Part shown: one piece after another, positions 37,271 to 51,106 of the stretch
Layout of the letters: every line of letters starts with the position of its first letter
Numbering within the stretch: the stretch's first letter is position 1
From: Arthrobotrys musiformis
Lineage: Eukaryota > Ascomycota > Orbiliomycetes > Orbiliales > Orbiliaceae
Length of the DNA stretch: 64,000 nucleotides
Direction of reading: 5' to 3'
Assembly: GCA_036971715.1 (NCBI GenBank)
Contig: JAVHJL010000004.1
Location: 682,001 to 746,000 of the forward strand
Translations under genes and position numbers: made by a program
Notes under the pieces: generated by a model
The model's input: only the letters and a program-made list of their open reading frames with translations
What the model was told of the DNA's origin: nothing
Database searches by the model: none

Positions 37271-38578
37271 GATGGCTAACGGGTGTGGAAGGAGGCTGAG
37301 TGGGTCGGGAGGATGTGACCTGTAGAGTCGTTTCGTGGTGGTTGGTTCTTAGTCAGTGGATATTGGTAGGTTGGGTACAGTGTGTGGGAACGGAGAGGTG
37401 GTTTTAGTCGGGTGGACGGGTTTGGTGTTGGATCTTTTACTTTTGTCACCTCAAAGACAACAGCGTAGCCTCGAAGGACCGTTCGGGAGGTCCAGGTGAT
37501 ATGGTGGTTTTGTTTTTATATACGTCAAATGCGAATAGCTTCTTGCAATCCGAATGCACAGTTCGGTTTTCGGTTATTGCCAAGTTGCATTTGGTCACTT
37601 TGTATTTGACAGCTTGCCAGCAGCGGGGCCGTTCTATTGGCTGGTGCACATGAGGACAACCTCGCCGGCTTCCGACGCCCAAGTAATTATAAGACACGAA
37701 AACATGAAATTTCTCTTGACGCTTCTAGAAGGATGTCACAGGATTTCATGCAGCGTTCGACGGGTCAACATCGATGCTCATGTACGTGTTCATGTACGAG
37801 ACCATGTGGCTTCATCGTTGTCATCATATTGGACGGACATTATTAGACACAAAGCACGGTGCCATATCCTTGGATCCGGATCCTCGATGCCAGCTTTTAA
37901 ACTCTATCGATATCATATATTGCAGTATGTAGGTAAATAGCTAAGCAGGTAGCAGGTAGCATGGAGTTTGGAGCATGTAGCCAGCCTTCCCCCTCCCTCC
38001 TTCCCCCCCTTGTAAAATAGCATGTGAAAGGCGAGATCAAACATATCGATCGACTTGACAAAAACAAGCAGGAAGTACTTTTGGACGGCCTTGTCATAGG
38101 GCCGGGTACATTAGCGCGAAATAAAAATAAATCAAAGTTCGGAAATATTCAGACGAATCAAGAGGAAGAAGAAGGCTTTGTTCGAGACTAATGGCCATGA
38201 GAAAGATAGTATGATAGATATCATTGAGAAATAGAACAGAAAACATATTTTTTTCGCATTAAAAAGTGACTAATACTAAGAAGACCGTTGCTCGTAGTCG
38301 CATATACGCCATCAAATGAATGAGTAAAAGAGAAAAAAAAGGGGAGGACATGTAAAGAAAAATAACAGACAAAAAATAAGACCGTACTCCAATAGAGAAA
38401 TCCGCGCTGATGCCTTACCGTAGCCGTTCCAATATGCCAAAAGGAAAATACATTAAGAGAGAGGTGCTATGTGGATGCAAAAGTGGAGAAGGGTATCTGA
38501 GCAAAGGCTAAATGAATCAATGCACGATTGCCGGCCAGAACTGATAACAGAGGAAAATCGGGGGCGGGGGTACGTGCT
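37271..38578. other. Intergenic, about 1.3 kb
   Basis: This region holds the promoter of GET2 and the 3' side of the bHLH gene, both on the minus strand. It contains purine-rich tracts near 38150-38390. No gene or RNA is recognised. Confidence 0.45.
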
Positions 38579-39936
38579 TTATGCAGCACTACCGCTGAGT
38601 TGCTTGATACGCGACTGAAGTATCTTGTTGCCGTCTTCCAGTTGCTCAAGGAAGTTCGCAGCATGTATCAGAATAGCACTCTTGCTGTACCCGCCTCCCC
38701 TCAGATCCGGAACCAGGTTGCAAAGATCATCGAACCCTTCTCTGATGAGGTTCCGTCTCTTTTGCTCGCTCTGAATGTGATTCTCACGCTTCTGTGCCTC
38801 GGACAAGTTTTCCCTCTTGGGACCCTTTGTCTTCTTCTTCTTCTTCTGCTTGGAGGCGGTGGGACTTGTGAGGTCATCCTTGGTGACCATCGATTTCGAT
38901 CTCGGCCGTGCTGGATATGGGCTGGACGACGACGATTCATCCTCCTCCTCCGAGGTTTTCCGATGAAAGGACTTTCTCCGTTTCGATGGTGAAACTATCG
39001 ACTCCTCGTCTTCCACCACCTTGATTCCAGGGTATGCTCGGTTATCGGCCGGAGAGTTGACGGTAGTATTGACAGCTGTTGTGTTCCCGGAGTATCCACC
39101 CTTAGCGATTATCGCCATAGCCCTCTCAACCAGCATATCCTCTTTCTTCGCGTGGACTTCCTTGGCCACCGTACTCGAATAGCCGCCAAACTTGAAGTTC
39201 GGATCAGAACCCCATTGCAGTCCCGGAATCGCCAAATGTGGTCGTTCGGCCATCGAGGCAGTAACAGCAGGGGCAACCTTCACCGAAGCGACTTGGTGTA
39301 ACGCTGCAAATGGGTCCAGGTTAATTTCCGCCGGAGCTATCGACGGCACCGGGGCAGCCTTGCTAGTATTATCGCCATTCTCCTGCTTTAGTGCGAAGGT
39401 ACTCCGTTCCGAGCTTAGCGGCGTTGTAACCAGATTTGTCGTTAGCATGGAGTTTGGATTCGTCGTCGTCGGTTGAAGCGGATATTCGGGCGTCGAATCT
39501 TCGTGCCAGCCCCACATCATCGGGTCTGGCATTTTTGAGTCAAAGAGTGTCATCTTTGGGTCGAATACGAAGGCACTGTCAGCCCCCGAGCCGACCTTGT
39601 CGAGAAAGTCGGCGAAGGCGCTGGATTCCTGATCATCGAGAAGAGATGGACCCGAAGCCGGGGCAGGCGGTGGAGATGCAAAAGACGCATGAAAAAAAGA
39701 CGAGGCGTCAAATTCGGGGACTGTCCGGGGGTTTTTATGGCGATGTTAGTATGATGTGTACACAGGAGTGAGTGCATGCGAGTGTAGGCGAGTGTACGAT
39801 CCACGACCCATGGAAGCCTCGTGGATAGCACGTTTTCAAAGCATGGAGAACAAGGACATGGGAAGAGCAATATAAGCTACTACTTACAAGAGAAGTGATT
39901 CGTCATCATTGGAGGCGACCGGGTGGTCATTCTCAT
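38579..39936 (-). CDS. bHLH transcription factor (Ino4/Mlx-like)
   Basis: Two exons (39936-39888 and 39720-38579) join in phase to about 396 residues. The first 100 residues hold acidic and Phe-rich patches (FPEFDASSFF, then ESSAFADFLDKV) that could act as activation regions. Residues about 310-390 form the basic helix-loop-helix, with basic part KRENHIQSEQKRRNLI (Glu and Arg in the E-box-reading positions) and helix 1 GFDDLCNLVPDL. The loop is GGGYSK and helix 2 is SAILIHAANFLEQLEDGN. A Lys-rich stretch just before it may be a nuclear signal. Ino4-type factors pair with a partner to control phospholipid genes, but that link is only inferred here. The N-terminus is uncertain: the same frame continues upstream as a Ser/Asn-rich segment beyond a poly-T run. 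Confidence 0.8.
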
Positions 39937-40078
39937 TGTCGTTACTCCGACGTCCTGCTCGGGATTCCGATTGTGGGAGTTGGGGTTGTTGGGGTTGTTG
40001 GAATTATTGTCAAAGAGGTCGAACGCACTGTTTTGGGAGCCGTTCGAGACCGATTTCTTCGACGCCACTTCCCACGAT

Positions 40079-40098
40079 AAAAAAAAAAAAAAAAAAAA
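40079..40098. repeat. Poly-A run of 20 upstream of the bHLH gene
   Basis: An uninterrupted A run (T on the minus strand) lies about 145 nt upstream of the chosen bHLH start. In the sense direction it reads as a stretch of Phe codons, which argues that the frame upstream of it is leader or intron rather than protein. Confidence 0.75.
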
Positions 40099-43000
40099 GA
40101 AGGGTGATAAAGAGTAAGAGTAAGAGTAGGAATAAGAAAAGGACTTATCCTGGGGATATCGTTTGCGATATATAAAAGACACCCGGTGGAGGGGCCTCGA
40201 AAGCTGGGGAAATGAAGATTTTTTGGGTCCTGCGGAAACAGGCAGACGTTGTGGATTGGATGGCTTTGCTTGAAGCTAAAGTCCCCGAAGCTTATGCAGC
40301 ATCCGCTTTCGAATGTGGTATTATATCCGGTCCCAGGAAAAGGCGAAGCAAGCGAACTGGTTCAGGTCCCAAGGAATCTTTGAAACGGGCAAGGAATTCG
40401 AGAAACCCGGTATTGGTCTGTCTGTCGGATTGGGAGGATGTGGTTTTCCCCGGAATATGGAAGAGGAAGATGGCTGGAGGAGGATGCCCTTTGCTTATAT
40501 ATAAGACCTAATGCTTTTTGTCTTGGAGATGGTGGAGCTGCTGCTGGCTGGGACTGGGGTTGATTTTTTCTTTTGAGGTTCCAAGAGGTCAAGAAGTCGG
40601 GGTTGGTGGAGAGTAAAAGCAATATTCAACCGCGTGACAAACGACAAATTCGATACCGTGGTACTCGTCCCCGCAGTATGCAGACACGAATAAAAAAAAA
40701 TAAAATAGAATAAAATAGGGAATCGACAGTATGGAAAGGCAGGTTTTTTTTTTTAGGTCAAAGAAAGGATAAAAATGTGGGGGGAGACTAATTAGAATAT
40801 TACTTGAGACTCAAAACTCGTTCGGGTATTACTGTACTCGGTGCTGTGCCAGTATACGCTGCAGTAGCTAGTAGCCCTCGACTTGGCGGTAGATTTGTCG
40901 ACTTGGGAATAGTGGAGCTAGTAAACGATGCAGCTTCAAATGCAGCTAAGCTTGGTCAGCGGGTTTAAAGAGACACAGGGTTTTCTAGCTCCAACTGCAG
41001 CAAGTAGACCAAGTGAACCACACTGCTTTCCAATGGAGGGGGTCGTGATCGTGATCCTTTTCGAGCTTCCTGAGGTCGAGGTGGAAGGTGGCGAAACCCG
41101 AAGATACAAACAAGGAACGGGCTTGCAGGATGGTGATGATGATGCTGATGCTGGGCTTTCAATGAAATGCTGACTGGAATGGAATAGCACAAGTGCAGAT
41201 GCAAATGCAAATGGGAGATGCGGATAGAGAGACGTCTTCTTGCGACTGATGAAATAACGTGAACCCAGTGGGTCTGATCAGGTTGTCTCGATTAAAATTA
41301 AAAATTTGAGGCAGAGCTTGAAAGCCCGGAGTACAACTCTCGAGTTCGTCGGTTCGTGGTACCTCTCGGGGTACAAGACTTCAGACGGCTGCGCTAGCCG
41401 ATGTATATATATAAATTTCCGGCTATCAAGTAGTCAGTCACCCAGACTGGAGCCGTCAGTTACTCGTTGCGCAAGATCCGGGGCTCTAGACTTTTTGACT
41501 AAGCTCCGTTTCGAAAATAATTTGCCAGGGTAGGTAAAACTGGTCGCGATTCCACGGCTCAATTTTTGACAGGATGCAGAAGCGGATATCGCGAGCTGCA
41601 GGATTGGTTTACCGAATTCCCCAGTTGGTTCGTAAACAATGGATCGGAAGGGTGGTAGTAAACGAAGCGTCCGCGACAAACCGTCGGCTGGCTAAAGTTC
41701 GAATGAGAGTGAATGGAAAAAACCGGGCAAGGGAAAAGAAGAAAAATGAGATGGTGAAGAACGTAAACGCGTAGGCGTCGGTCTGGATCGATGTATTAAT
41801 AATTAAGCAAGTATACTACCCTTGAACCTGATAAGATGCAAGATGAACGCTTGGATGCAATGATGCAGTTGGATTTCGAATCGAACTGGGTAGCTGCGGG
41901 GCCTTTTAGAGGTTCTATCAGAGACAGTGACAAGGGAGAGAAAAGAAAAAAACCGCCACTCGAATGTCGATGTTTATGCTCTCCTTAAAGACTTTGTCGA
42001 ACTCGACTTCAAATCGCAAAGCCTGTCCTTTTAGCTCGTTCCAGGATCGAAGGCGGGTCAGGGCTACCCCGCAAAAGAGGCATGTTCATCCGCTTTCTAG
42101 TTGGCACCGAACAATTTAATCCGTCGTCCAATTTCAGTGCCAATATAACCCCATACGGAGGAGCACCATGAAAAAGCGGGCACAGACCAAGCCTGACAGG
42201 TTTTTCTCCTATCTTCAGGCATCTACGGAGCCGGTCTTGGAGATTTGATGGACCTCCCGCGCCACTGTAGCAGCTAGCAGATGATCCGATTCCCATCCTT
42301 GCAAACTTGTCATGCATGCAAGCGCAGGAACAGGCCGTGCCCTTCACATTCTCTCAGGGTAAACCTCACGGACGCACGTACGTACGCTTCCTTCGGAGCA
42401 AGCAATCCAACAAACCCGCGATTGCAATTAACAGGTCTCAGACCATCGTGAGGTCCTAAATATACCACTCGAAACGGTCCGAGGCCTTTTGCTGCCTTCG
42501 AGACCCTTCGAACTCGCTTGTTCGAATGAAAATTTCTTATTCGACGCAGCCGGGGGGCCTCTTTTAATATGCATCTATGCACTGGCAAGCATATCATGGC
42601 ATGGGGAGGCTGTTCATTTTCAGGACCTGGCCTCCTGCCGAAACCGACGATAGGCCATTCTCAATTCCCGAATTTTAAGAAGCTAGAATGTTCATCAGTG
42701 TTTCTCGCGAAACATGCGACCCAGAACTTCTATCGATACGTCAGGTTCCCAACGGCAGGCGGTAAGCAAAAGGAAAAATAATATAACTCGTCAGCTAATT
42801 CGCATCGTAGGCCCCATAGAGGGATTCGCTCACCTCGCGCCAGTCAGTATCCTCAAGGGATGCCCATTGCATCGCATCGTCTGAGTGCCAACCTTCCTGT
42901 TAATTCGCATGTGATTCTTGGACTTGCCGAACTGGACGGTTGACCAAGGAAGTCGGGGGCGGCCGGAACGCCAGCCACCCCTGGTCTAAGCAGTAGAAAC

Positions 43001-45973
43001 ACCACACCCAAAAACCATCCAACGCAAGACCCATCTTGACCACTAAACGGACTGCTTTTTCAAGACGCCATGGAGTGCACGGTCTTTTTGCGCTGCAAGT
43101 TTCGACATACATGGCGCCTACATAGCGTATACAACCGGACTACCTGAACGGAAATAGTGAGGGGTAGGAAACAGCGACAGAAAGTGGAACCACTAACCAG
43201 AGAACTCGTCGTGTAAAATTACTCGCAGATCTCGTCCTAGTGGCAGTTTATACAGAAGCTTGATTTCTGTAGCATGTTTTGAGGAAGTTTTACCCCAGGT
43301 CTCAGCCCACGCCTTTCCCCATATGGGGTAACCTTGCGATCCTTCGACAGAATTGGCAGTCATCCCCGTGGATATAATCTTCCTCTCTTTCTTTACTTTG
43401 ACTTTTTGCCCTTCCAGTTGTTCGTGTCATGCGGCAGGCCCTACAATTTCCGAGGATGCTCCCAGGATTCTGTTCTGATGTGCATGTAAATGAATTGTGG
43501 AGACACACCGCGCTCGATACAAAAAAGAATTTCCCTTCGAATAAAATACATTCTTGTCGGAATATATTGGGCATTTTCCGATTATGGACCTGGTGGAACT
43601 TGGAGAGAAAAAAAAAATCTTATCCATGGATACACTTCCAATTGCTACATAGTATGCAGCTGCATCAAGGGCAGCTGCTTTCCCATACATTTCATGTAAC
43701 CGTTCCCTCCCGGTCTGACTTCAGGATGCCCCATTCGAGACGAAGAAGGCTAACTAACTAAGTAGAGATTGAGCTCTCGAACCATGCCTGTTCATTACTT
43801 TACTCGTATGTATCCCGGAATGCGGGACCGAGAGGAAGCGTAAAGGAAAAAAAAAAAAAGACTCGAAGGAGCACTTCACTTAGCGTATGACGAACCGTCC
43901 AAGCTCAGAAAGTGGGGAGCTGGACGGTTGGGAAATGCTATCCAACCAATAATCCAGCTCCAATTTCTAGTTCCCTTCTCTGCAGCTTTGCTCCAGGTTT
44001 CGCTCTTATGCATCAGCTCAATTGTGGGGAATCGAGAAAAAAAAAAAGTATATCAGCTGGGTAATATACCTGCGGGACGGTATTCCTATTGTAAAAAAGG
44101 CTCTGAACCGCGGTTTCCTTCGAAAACTCTAGATCTATACGCAGAACCAAAGATCATAAAATTTGCTCGTGTCAAAGATGAAAGAAAACAACCCAGTCGA
44201 GAGATCTATTCCAAATCTAAGTGTGAAGGTGTAGATCGATAAATTGTTCGACGTCGTTTACCCATTCGTCCGAATAGATGACCTTGTAAATTTTAAATAT
44301 CCTAGGATATATTTTGCGTATTGGTGTATACAGGTGCGCATGTATACGTAGGTACTAGGTCATGATCCTAAATCATCCGTACCTGTCTGTACCTACATTA
44401 TGAAACTCGCTTCCAAAGTTTCGAACCTTCAACCTCCTCCAAACGAATCTATAACAGATCATTTATGACACCAAAAAGCTGAGGGAGAGAGATCTGTGTG
44501 GCCCCACAGCAAGCCACCGCTTGGACAAATGCCTCGGCAGGTCTTTTCTCCACTATCCGAAAGTGGTCCGTCATAGTTAAACGTAAGTCCCCATAACAAA
44601 AAAAAAATAATTAGTGTGTGTATGTGTGGGAAATCTAGCGAAACTCAACAAAAAATCGATGGTCGTCTACGGAAATAAAAAATGTATAACATATTATCTG
44701 CAAGAATTATCGCTTTTTTTTCTGTAACGGCGCTACGTTTGCACCCGTTCCTGCATAAAGAATGGTCACTAGGTCCCTTTTTGGTTTCCGCTCGCCCGGT
44801 GCGGGGAGGAAAACCAGGATCGAAGATGTCGTATAGGTTGTAGTACTAGCTCGACGTAGGTGTAGATGGGTATAACGGAATGTACCGTGTACATCTGGGC
44901 CTTCAGCTTCCCTGCTTCAATGGGCACGAGGCCTGGGGTGTAAGCTTGACCCTAGCTCGCCACCTATAGTATTCTCGTTTATGCAAGTATGGGACGAGAC
45001 TGCGAAAATAGTTACTACTGCTGGGGGTGGGGGGGAGGTTTAAAATGCAATTGCCCTGGTGACAGCTAGCTCTTGGGGTGAGGGCATCTGTGCATAAGGT
45101 TTTCTGGTACGCATGTTTTATGTACCTACATATATTGATTGTGATACTGTATGTAAGACCCCTTGAATAATATGTGAGGAAAAAATCGAGATCTATGGTA
45201 TGGGGGATGCGGGAAGCGAGGCTTGCGGCGAACGAGGGAGATCTATAGCTAGGGAAGAGGGTGGTTGGCCGGTGGAGATTTCAAGGGGTGTTTTGGGGAT
45301 AGCTTCGGGGGACCATGTTGCATGGTGTTCACATGTTTATAGAATCCTCACGTCTAGCTATACGAACATGTGAAAATTCTGGGGGGTTTTTTGGGTGGGA
45401 TTACTAACGTTGGTGGAGATGCAACGTTTGGAAACAGCAAATGTGGAGAAGGGAATTCGATTCCACCGTTCGAACCGTTCCCCGGATTTTATTTTTTACG
45501 ATGCCTGTCTTTGGATAACGATTGATAAACGAAAACGGTCGATACTAGGATTCAACCTTACGCAATTATGATCACAAGGCTCCTTGTAATTGCGGCGTGC
45601 GGCAAAGTAGAAAAAATAGAGGTAATATTATAATACAATTGTATAATATCATAACGAAACAGAGAAATTTATATCTGCAGGAATAAAAGAAAAATATATT
45701 CCCGAAATAGGTCGTACTCGTAAATACGCAATATAGTTGACACTTGTTTCAGCCAATTTAATTGTACAAAGTGTCCTGGCGAAGTAAACTTGACGATTAA
45801 AAAGCCTACCGTCCCACCCTGCGAGTCATGGAAATCGATACTCTGCATATTTTTTCTTCATATTGTTGAGATTCGATTATTATTGACACTCTCAACATTA
45901 TCAGTGGGACGGGTGCCTTATCGAGTCCATAAAGTATTTAGCCGGATATATATGTTTTAAACCAAGGTACACA

Positions 45974-46011
45974 TTTATTTAGACCTAGGCATATATTTAG
46001 ACCTAGGTATA
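45974..46011. repeat. Short direct duplication
   Basis: Two adjacent copies of an about 18-bp unit containing TTTAGACCTAGG and an AT-rich tail, differing at one or two bases. This is probably a local slippage product in the gene-poor region. Confidence 0.5.
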
Positions 46012-48002
46012 ATTCCGTTGCTATTGCGCAATATAATTTCGTCCTGGGCGACTTTGCGTATACATGTGATGTCGAGGCTGAGCCCTAATATTGTATGAGG
46101 TTTTCAAAATTCTAGGTATATACACTTGACACAGTTTCATCCGTGGGTTTGCAAAGTTGCAAATTTAATGCCGCCCACGGAACGCTATCTTCCCGATTTT
46201 CTAATGGGTTGCAATTACAACCGATATCGGTATCGATATGGGTGGAAGTCGAAGCGGGAGCGCTGGTGGTCGAATTGAGGGGCGAAATTTTGAAACGGAA
46301 TACGATACGCCAATACGAAACCAGATCAGATTGCCAGTTGGCTAGATATTTTATCAACAATCAATAGGAATCGATTTCATATTGAGCATCTATTGTGGTC
46401 GGAAGACTACAGTGGTTCTCCCCAAAGCCCAAATAGTGAAATAATGAGGAGTTGAGTGAATATGCAGGTACGTACTTCTAAACCAACGAATTAAGTGAAT
46501 GACAAGGCTCGATACCTCAGTGCTGTGATTGGGGCGGAGTTATCTAGGCTACCCTAATAATCTTCGTTGACATCTTATGCATGAGGTATTCCGGTTACCC
46601 GCATGCGTGATATATGCTTTGCCTCTATCAGCGCCTGGATTCGAGGCTAGTGATATGCAACTCCACACTGCGAGATAATCCCTCTAGTTTCTATGAGTCA
46701 ATTGGTTTAAAATTCAGAGGGGCTATATAGATGTGTATTGTCACGTTTGACTCTTCGAACGGGGCTCGAGCCGCTGAAGCATGAACCGATTGATCGGTCT
46801 TGATACCTCGGTCTTGATACCTCGGTCATGGCCGATTTCCTTCAGCAAGGGCCCTTTGTCGTGAAGTAGAGACAGATAAGAATAGCATGGATTATATCAA
46901 ACTCAACATTACTAATAGCGAAGTAAATATTCGAATTTCTCAATCTAAGAAATCAAAAGTTGAGTTTGACAACTCCGCCGAACCTGTGGAGTTCAAAAAC
47001 TCTTGGAGAATGAGGATTGTAACAATTCTGACTTAACGTGTATACAAGTGTACCCAGAGAGTCTCTTGAATCCCTTTTCCTGGGCGCTGGGCGACTTCTC
47101 TCGTAATAGACGAATCAATTGATCGGATTCTTTGAGCCTTTCTTCGAGGTTGCACTACCCGTTAACCTAAAACTTGAATGGTCTGAACTGCTGTGTAAGA
47201 TGTGATCCAGTCACATTCTTCGCGTAATCTTTCCATTGGAATATATCCACCTTATCGCAACCTTGATGCCATCATACGGGGCCCCTCAAGGAAAAGTTTT
47301 CCATCAACAGCGTCTAAATTTAGTCAGTATCTCTAAGCGCCGTAAACCCATGGCTCTGAAGCTTTTCCAATCGCCCACCAAAGAATACCACAAAAACAAC
47401 ACATCGTCCGCAAATAAAAATGCAGGATCACCTGAGATCGCGGGCCAGGATGCTAGGCGAGCCAATTAAAACATCGCGTGTCTGTGCCACCGCACCACCG
47501 CAAGGGAGACAAAGAGCCCTGATCCTTCAGCCTATGGTTCACACGAACACAGTTTATGCAAGGCTCTGTGAAGGAGGCTGTGACATTCGATGAGCGCGCG
47601 GTTTAGCAAGGACGCCGTGTACAAGGTGGGGTATTATTGTTTGCCTCGAGGAGAAAAGATGCCTGAAGAGCATGACTATTTGAAGGGAGGAGGAGACGCT
47701 AGAATCGTCTGGTTTTTGATATAACTTTTCGTTCTAACTTCTAGTGCGTATTATCTTCTGCTGTCTTTATCGGTTTCTAGCGTTTCATTCTGTCTCTATC
47801 GGGTCTCGGGAAGCGAATATCATCTTTTCTGTCTTTATTGGTACAATATTCTTTGGGAGCTTCTTTCGTTTTTTATCTTTCAAGCTAGCATTTACAGTTA
47901 TCTCGCATTTTTAGGATCGTCGTTTTCGACGTTTGGGATCTAGGTATATATATCGGTATATTGGAGTTAAAGTTTTAGGAAATTTTGGGATTTGTTTTTA
48001 CC

Positions 48003-51000
48003 ATGTCTGGACTCGAGGGACTTAGCACTGCAGCGAATGTTATTGGAGTTGTGGTATTTGGTCTTCAGGCGGCGAAATTCATTGCAGAGTCGGTGTCGAA
48101 ATATCAGGATGCTGAAGATGACTGCAAGAGATTTCAGGCTGCTATCCTGAGACTTGCTGGGGTGCTCGGAGATGTCAACGATATTATCAAGACTGATGAG
48201 GATAAACTGCGGTATTCCAGTTTATACAAGGTTACAAAAACTTGCACGGATGAGTTGGTCAAGATGCAGAAGAATATTTCGGAGTGGACAGGGTCGGGGC
48301 CTAAAAAGAACTCGAAAACTATTCAGACCTGGAAGAAATTCAAAGCAATATTTTTGGGAGATAATATAAAGAGGTGGTTGGAGAGTCTGGAGAGTCATTA
48401 TGGGTTTATAAACTTTCAGCTGAATAGGATACAGCTGTAAGACAAATCCTCGCGATATACTTTGTGAAGCTGTACCATCGGGTTCTTGAATGTTATACTG
48501 ACGTTTGGGTATAGGGACGACCGGAAAGATCAAAAGGCTGCCACCGAAAGAATCGAGACGGTCCTTGGGAACGTTTCAGCGACAGTTTCGGTTATCTCGG
48601 ACGCTCAAGTCGAAACTCTAGCCCGCATCGACAAGGCCGAAACCAGCGTAACCCGACAACTCCAAGCCAACCTCGTAGAAGTGCAAAACATAAACACGTC
48701 AGTTGGTGTTAGCTTAAATCAATTTAACGGACAGCTGAGTTCGATCGATTCGTCAGTCAAGCAATTTACGACTACTCAGATTCATAGAACACTGGAGGAA
48801 CGCCAACAGGATGAGTTTGAGAAGGCTACGGGTAGAATTTTCCAGCTTGGTACAGCTGCGGCCACCCGAAGGGAGCTCGGTGTTCAGCAAGAGCAGACTG
48901 AACAAGTGTTGGAAGATTTTAGGAAGGTCCTGGAGTTTGCAAGGGATGGGACGTTCTCTGGGGTATCAGGGTGGGCTGTTGATTTCGAGAACCCGAGGCA
49001 GAGGAATAGAAAAATATCGGCATTCTTAGCCAGCTTGGATAGTTTATCAATTGGATACGATAGTAAGTCTTTGTTTGCAGGAATCCCCTCGATTGGTTTT
49101 CCCTGCTATTAATTTGGCGACTGATAATTTGGAACAGCCAAGGCCTTCAGATCCTTTCGAACTCAGTCCCAGAAATCGAGCTGCTCAGTTACCAACTCTT
49201 ACCAATGGGAACATCAGGAGTTTTCTCTCCGTGTAATGGAGGAGTTGAAGTATGGAATTCCAAGGACGAAAGCAAAATCCCAGCCAGGTGACTTTATCAA
49301 GAGAGTTATGAAAATTACCTATCTCCCCAAATCGACCGGTATCAGCTCGGCCTTTGATCTTTACCTTACAGAATCCCGGATTCCTGATGATATCACTAAT
49401 GCGCTCAACACACCTATCTATGCTGGATTGTGCTTTCGCGCGACCATACCGAATGAATCCCCAATATTCGACGCGATTTTTTGTGGACGCTTCGAAGAGT
49501 TTAAAAACTTAATCTCCGTTCAACAGGCTAGCATACACGATTGCGATACTTCTGGGCAGAGTCTATTGACAGTGAGTGTTCTCAACTTTAAAGCCAACCC
49601 CCATGGCGTGACGCTGGGTTTACGGTACCCGCATTAATATGCAGCGCTGATTTACCACAATCTACCAATAGTGTGCTCTTATGCCGATTGAAACTACCCA
49701 CCCCGGGGGATGCCCGGAGCTGGAAGGACAATCAATTATGCAAAATCGATATTCAATTGCTCAATTTCTTATAGATTCGGGAATAGATGTTAATCACGTT
49801 GACAATTGTAAGGTTACCCACGGGCTGAGACCTCAACTTGGTGTACAATATAAATCGAACTCATTGCTAACAACGGATATTATATCTTAGATAATTGCGA
49901 TCCCGTATCAAGGATCAGGGCGCTGAACAATAAACGAGGAGTAGAAATACTCTTTGAGAATGGGGCGAATCCCATGCTAAATCCTCGTAATATTATGTAT
50001 TACGCGAGAGAACTTAATCCAGTAGGATGGAGCCACCCCTCTTGCGCCTCGCCTTCACCAATTATAGTTTTTGGGTAGCTGACGAGATTACTATTTCGAA
50101 ATAGGCGGAGTGGAAGCGTTTGCTCGGATGGATTCTTGAATTTTACGATATAAACGATGATGTGGCATGGACAATTGATGCCGGCACTCGTAAAGTTTCT
50201 CTGCTACACTCGGTCCTTTGGTACTACACAGTCGGAATCTGGCGGGGCTACTCCCTGTCTTGTCATTACGACATTAAAGAAGTTGTACGAATGTTGATTT
50301 CAAATGGCGCGGACGCTCATGGTAGAACGGTGGAGGGGGAAACTTGTTTGCATTTGGTCGTACAGGCAACTAGGGATCTGGATTGCGTACCAGCTGACGG
50401 GGCCCGCACGTTACTGAGAGAACTCCTCCTATTCTTGATAGAAGAGATCAAGCTTGATATTCGGGCTCAGACAACTGAAAGCCTATCAGTATCAGATCTA
50501 GTATTTTACAATAAATGCCCCGCGGGGAGGTGTATCTGGCCTGTGTGGGTTTCCGTCTTGCTAGAGTTGGGGTATGATCCTCTTGATGTTGCAAAGGGGA
50601 GCTATCGCTTCGACAAAATTGAAGGACTCTACACCTCAATGGGTATGTTGAAAACTTTTAAATCCTGTCTTAAAAAAAGGACGAGCTAGGCCACTAACAC
50701 GGAGTTTGAAATTCCTTCCGATATAGTGGATGGTCTTTGCACTTATTCGTGTTGTTACTTCGCGAACTTTGGCAGCGAAGATGAGTATGTTGAAGTTTCG
50801 GAAAAGAGCCTGGAGGATGGGTATTCGGAGGAGGGCCTGGAGGATGGATTTTCGGTCTACAACAATCTAGTTCCCAATCGGGGATTAGATGATGGTCCCG
50901 CCTATTCGTTTTCGATTTCCGACCATACCCTAGGGGCTCAGAGTTGCCCCGAACCAAGTAACATATTGGATGACTACGAATTTTTTGAGAATCTAGCTGC

Positions 51001-51106
51001 ATTGAGTAATGGAGAAGGATTGACGAGTGAACCAGGATATAAGGCCTCGGTTAGTAACTGGGCGCGCGTATTCGAGCTCGACGATTGGGATTGCATCGAG
51101 GGCTAA
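48003..51106 (+). CDS. Fungal STAND-type N-terminal domain protein with ankyrin repeats
   Basis: Seven exons (48003-48436, 48515-49062, 49138-49571, 49672-49807, 49891-50021, 50105-50642, 50727-51106) join in frame to about 866 residues. Residues 1-100 (GLSTAANVIGVVVFGLQAAKFI and following helices) look like the N-terminal domain found on fungal STAND/NLR proteins. A long helical stretch follows (about 145-330). The second half has degenerate ankyrin-like units: FDAIFCGRFEEFKNLI, IAQFLIDSGIDVNHVD, VEILFENGANPMLN and VVRMLISNGADAHGR with ETCLHLVVQA. No P-loop or NACHT motif is visible between them. The C-terminal 110 residues are acidic. Such proteins are often linked to non-self recognition, but the role here is unknown. 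Confidence 0.78.

Larger units (their letters stand above)
39937..48002. other. Gene-poor stretch, about 8 kb
   Basis: I find no open frame with a believable protein pattern on either strand, alone or by splicing nearby frames. It contains a poly-A run of 20 near 40079, A-rich runs, short direct duplications near 45974-46011 (TTTAGACCTAGG-type unit) and 46797-46824 (a TCTTGATACCTCGG-type unit), and AT-rich tracts near 45620-45720. It may hold long untranslated leaders or non-coding transcripts for the flanking genes, but nothing in the sequence proves it. Confidence 0.45.

Noticed and set aside
42009..42597. Two overlapping minus-strand frames in the gene-poor region
   Set aside because: They do not join by plausible splice sites, and their composition is like random translation.
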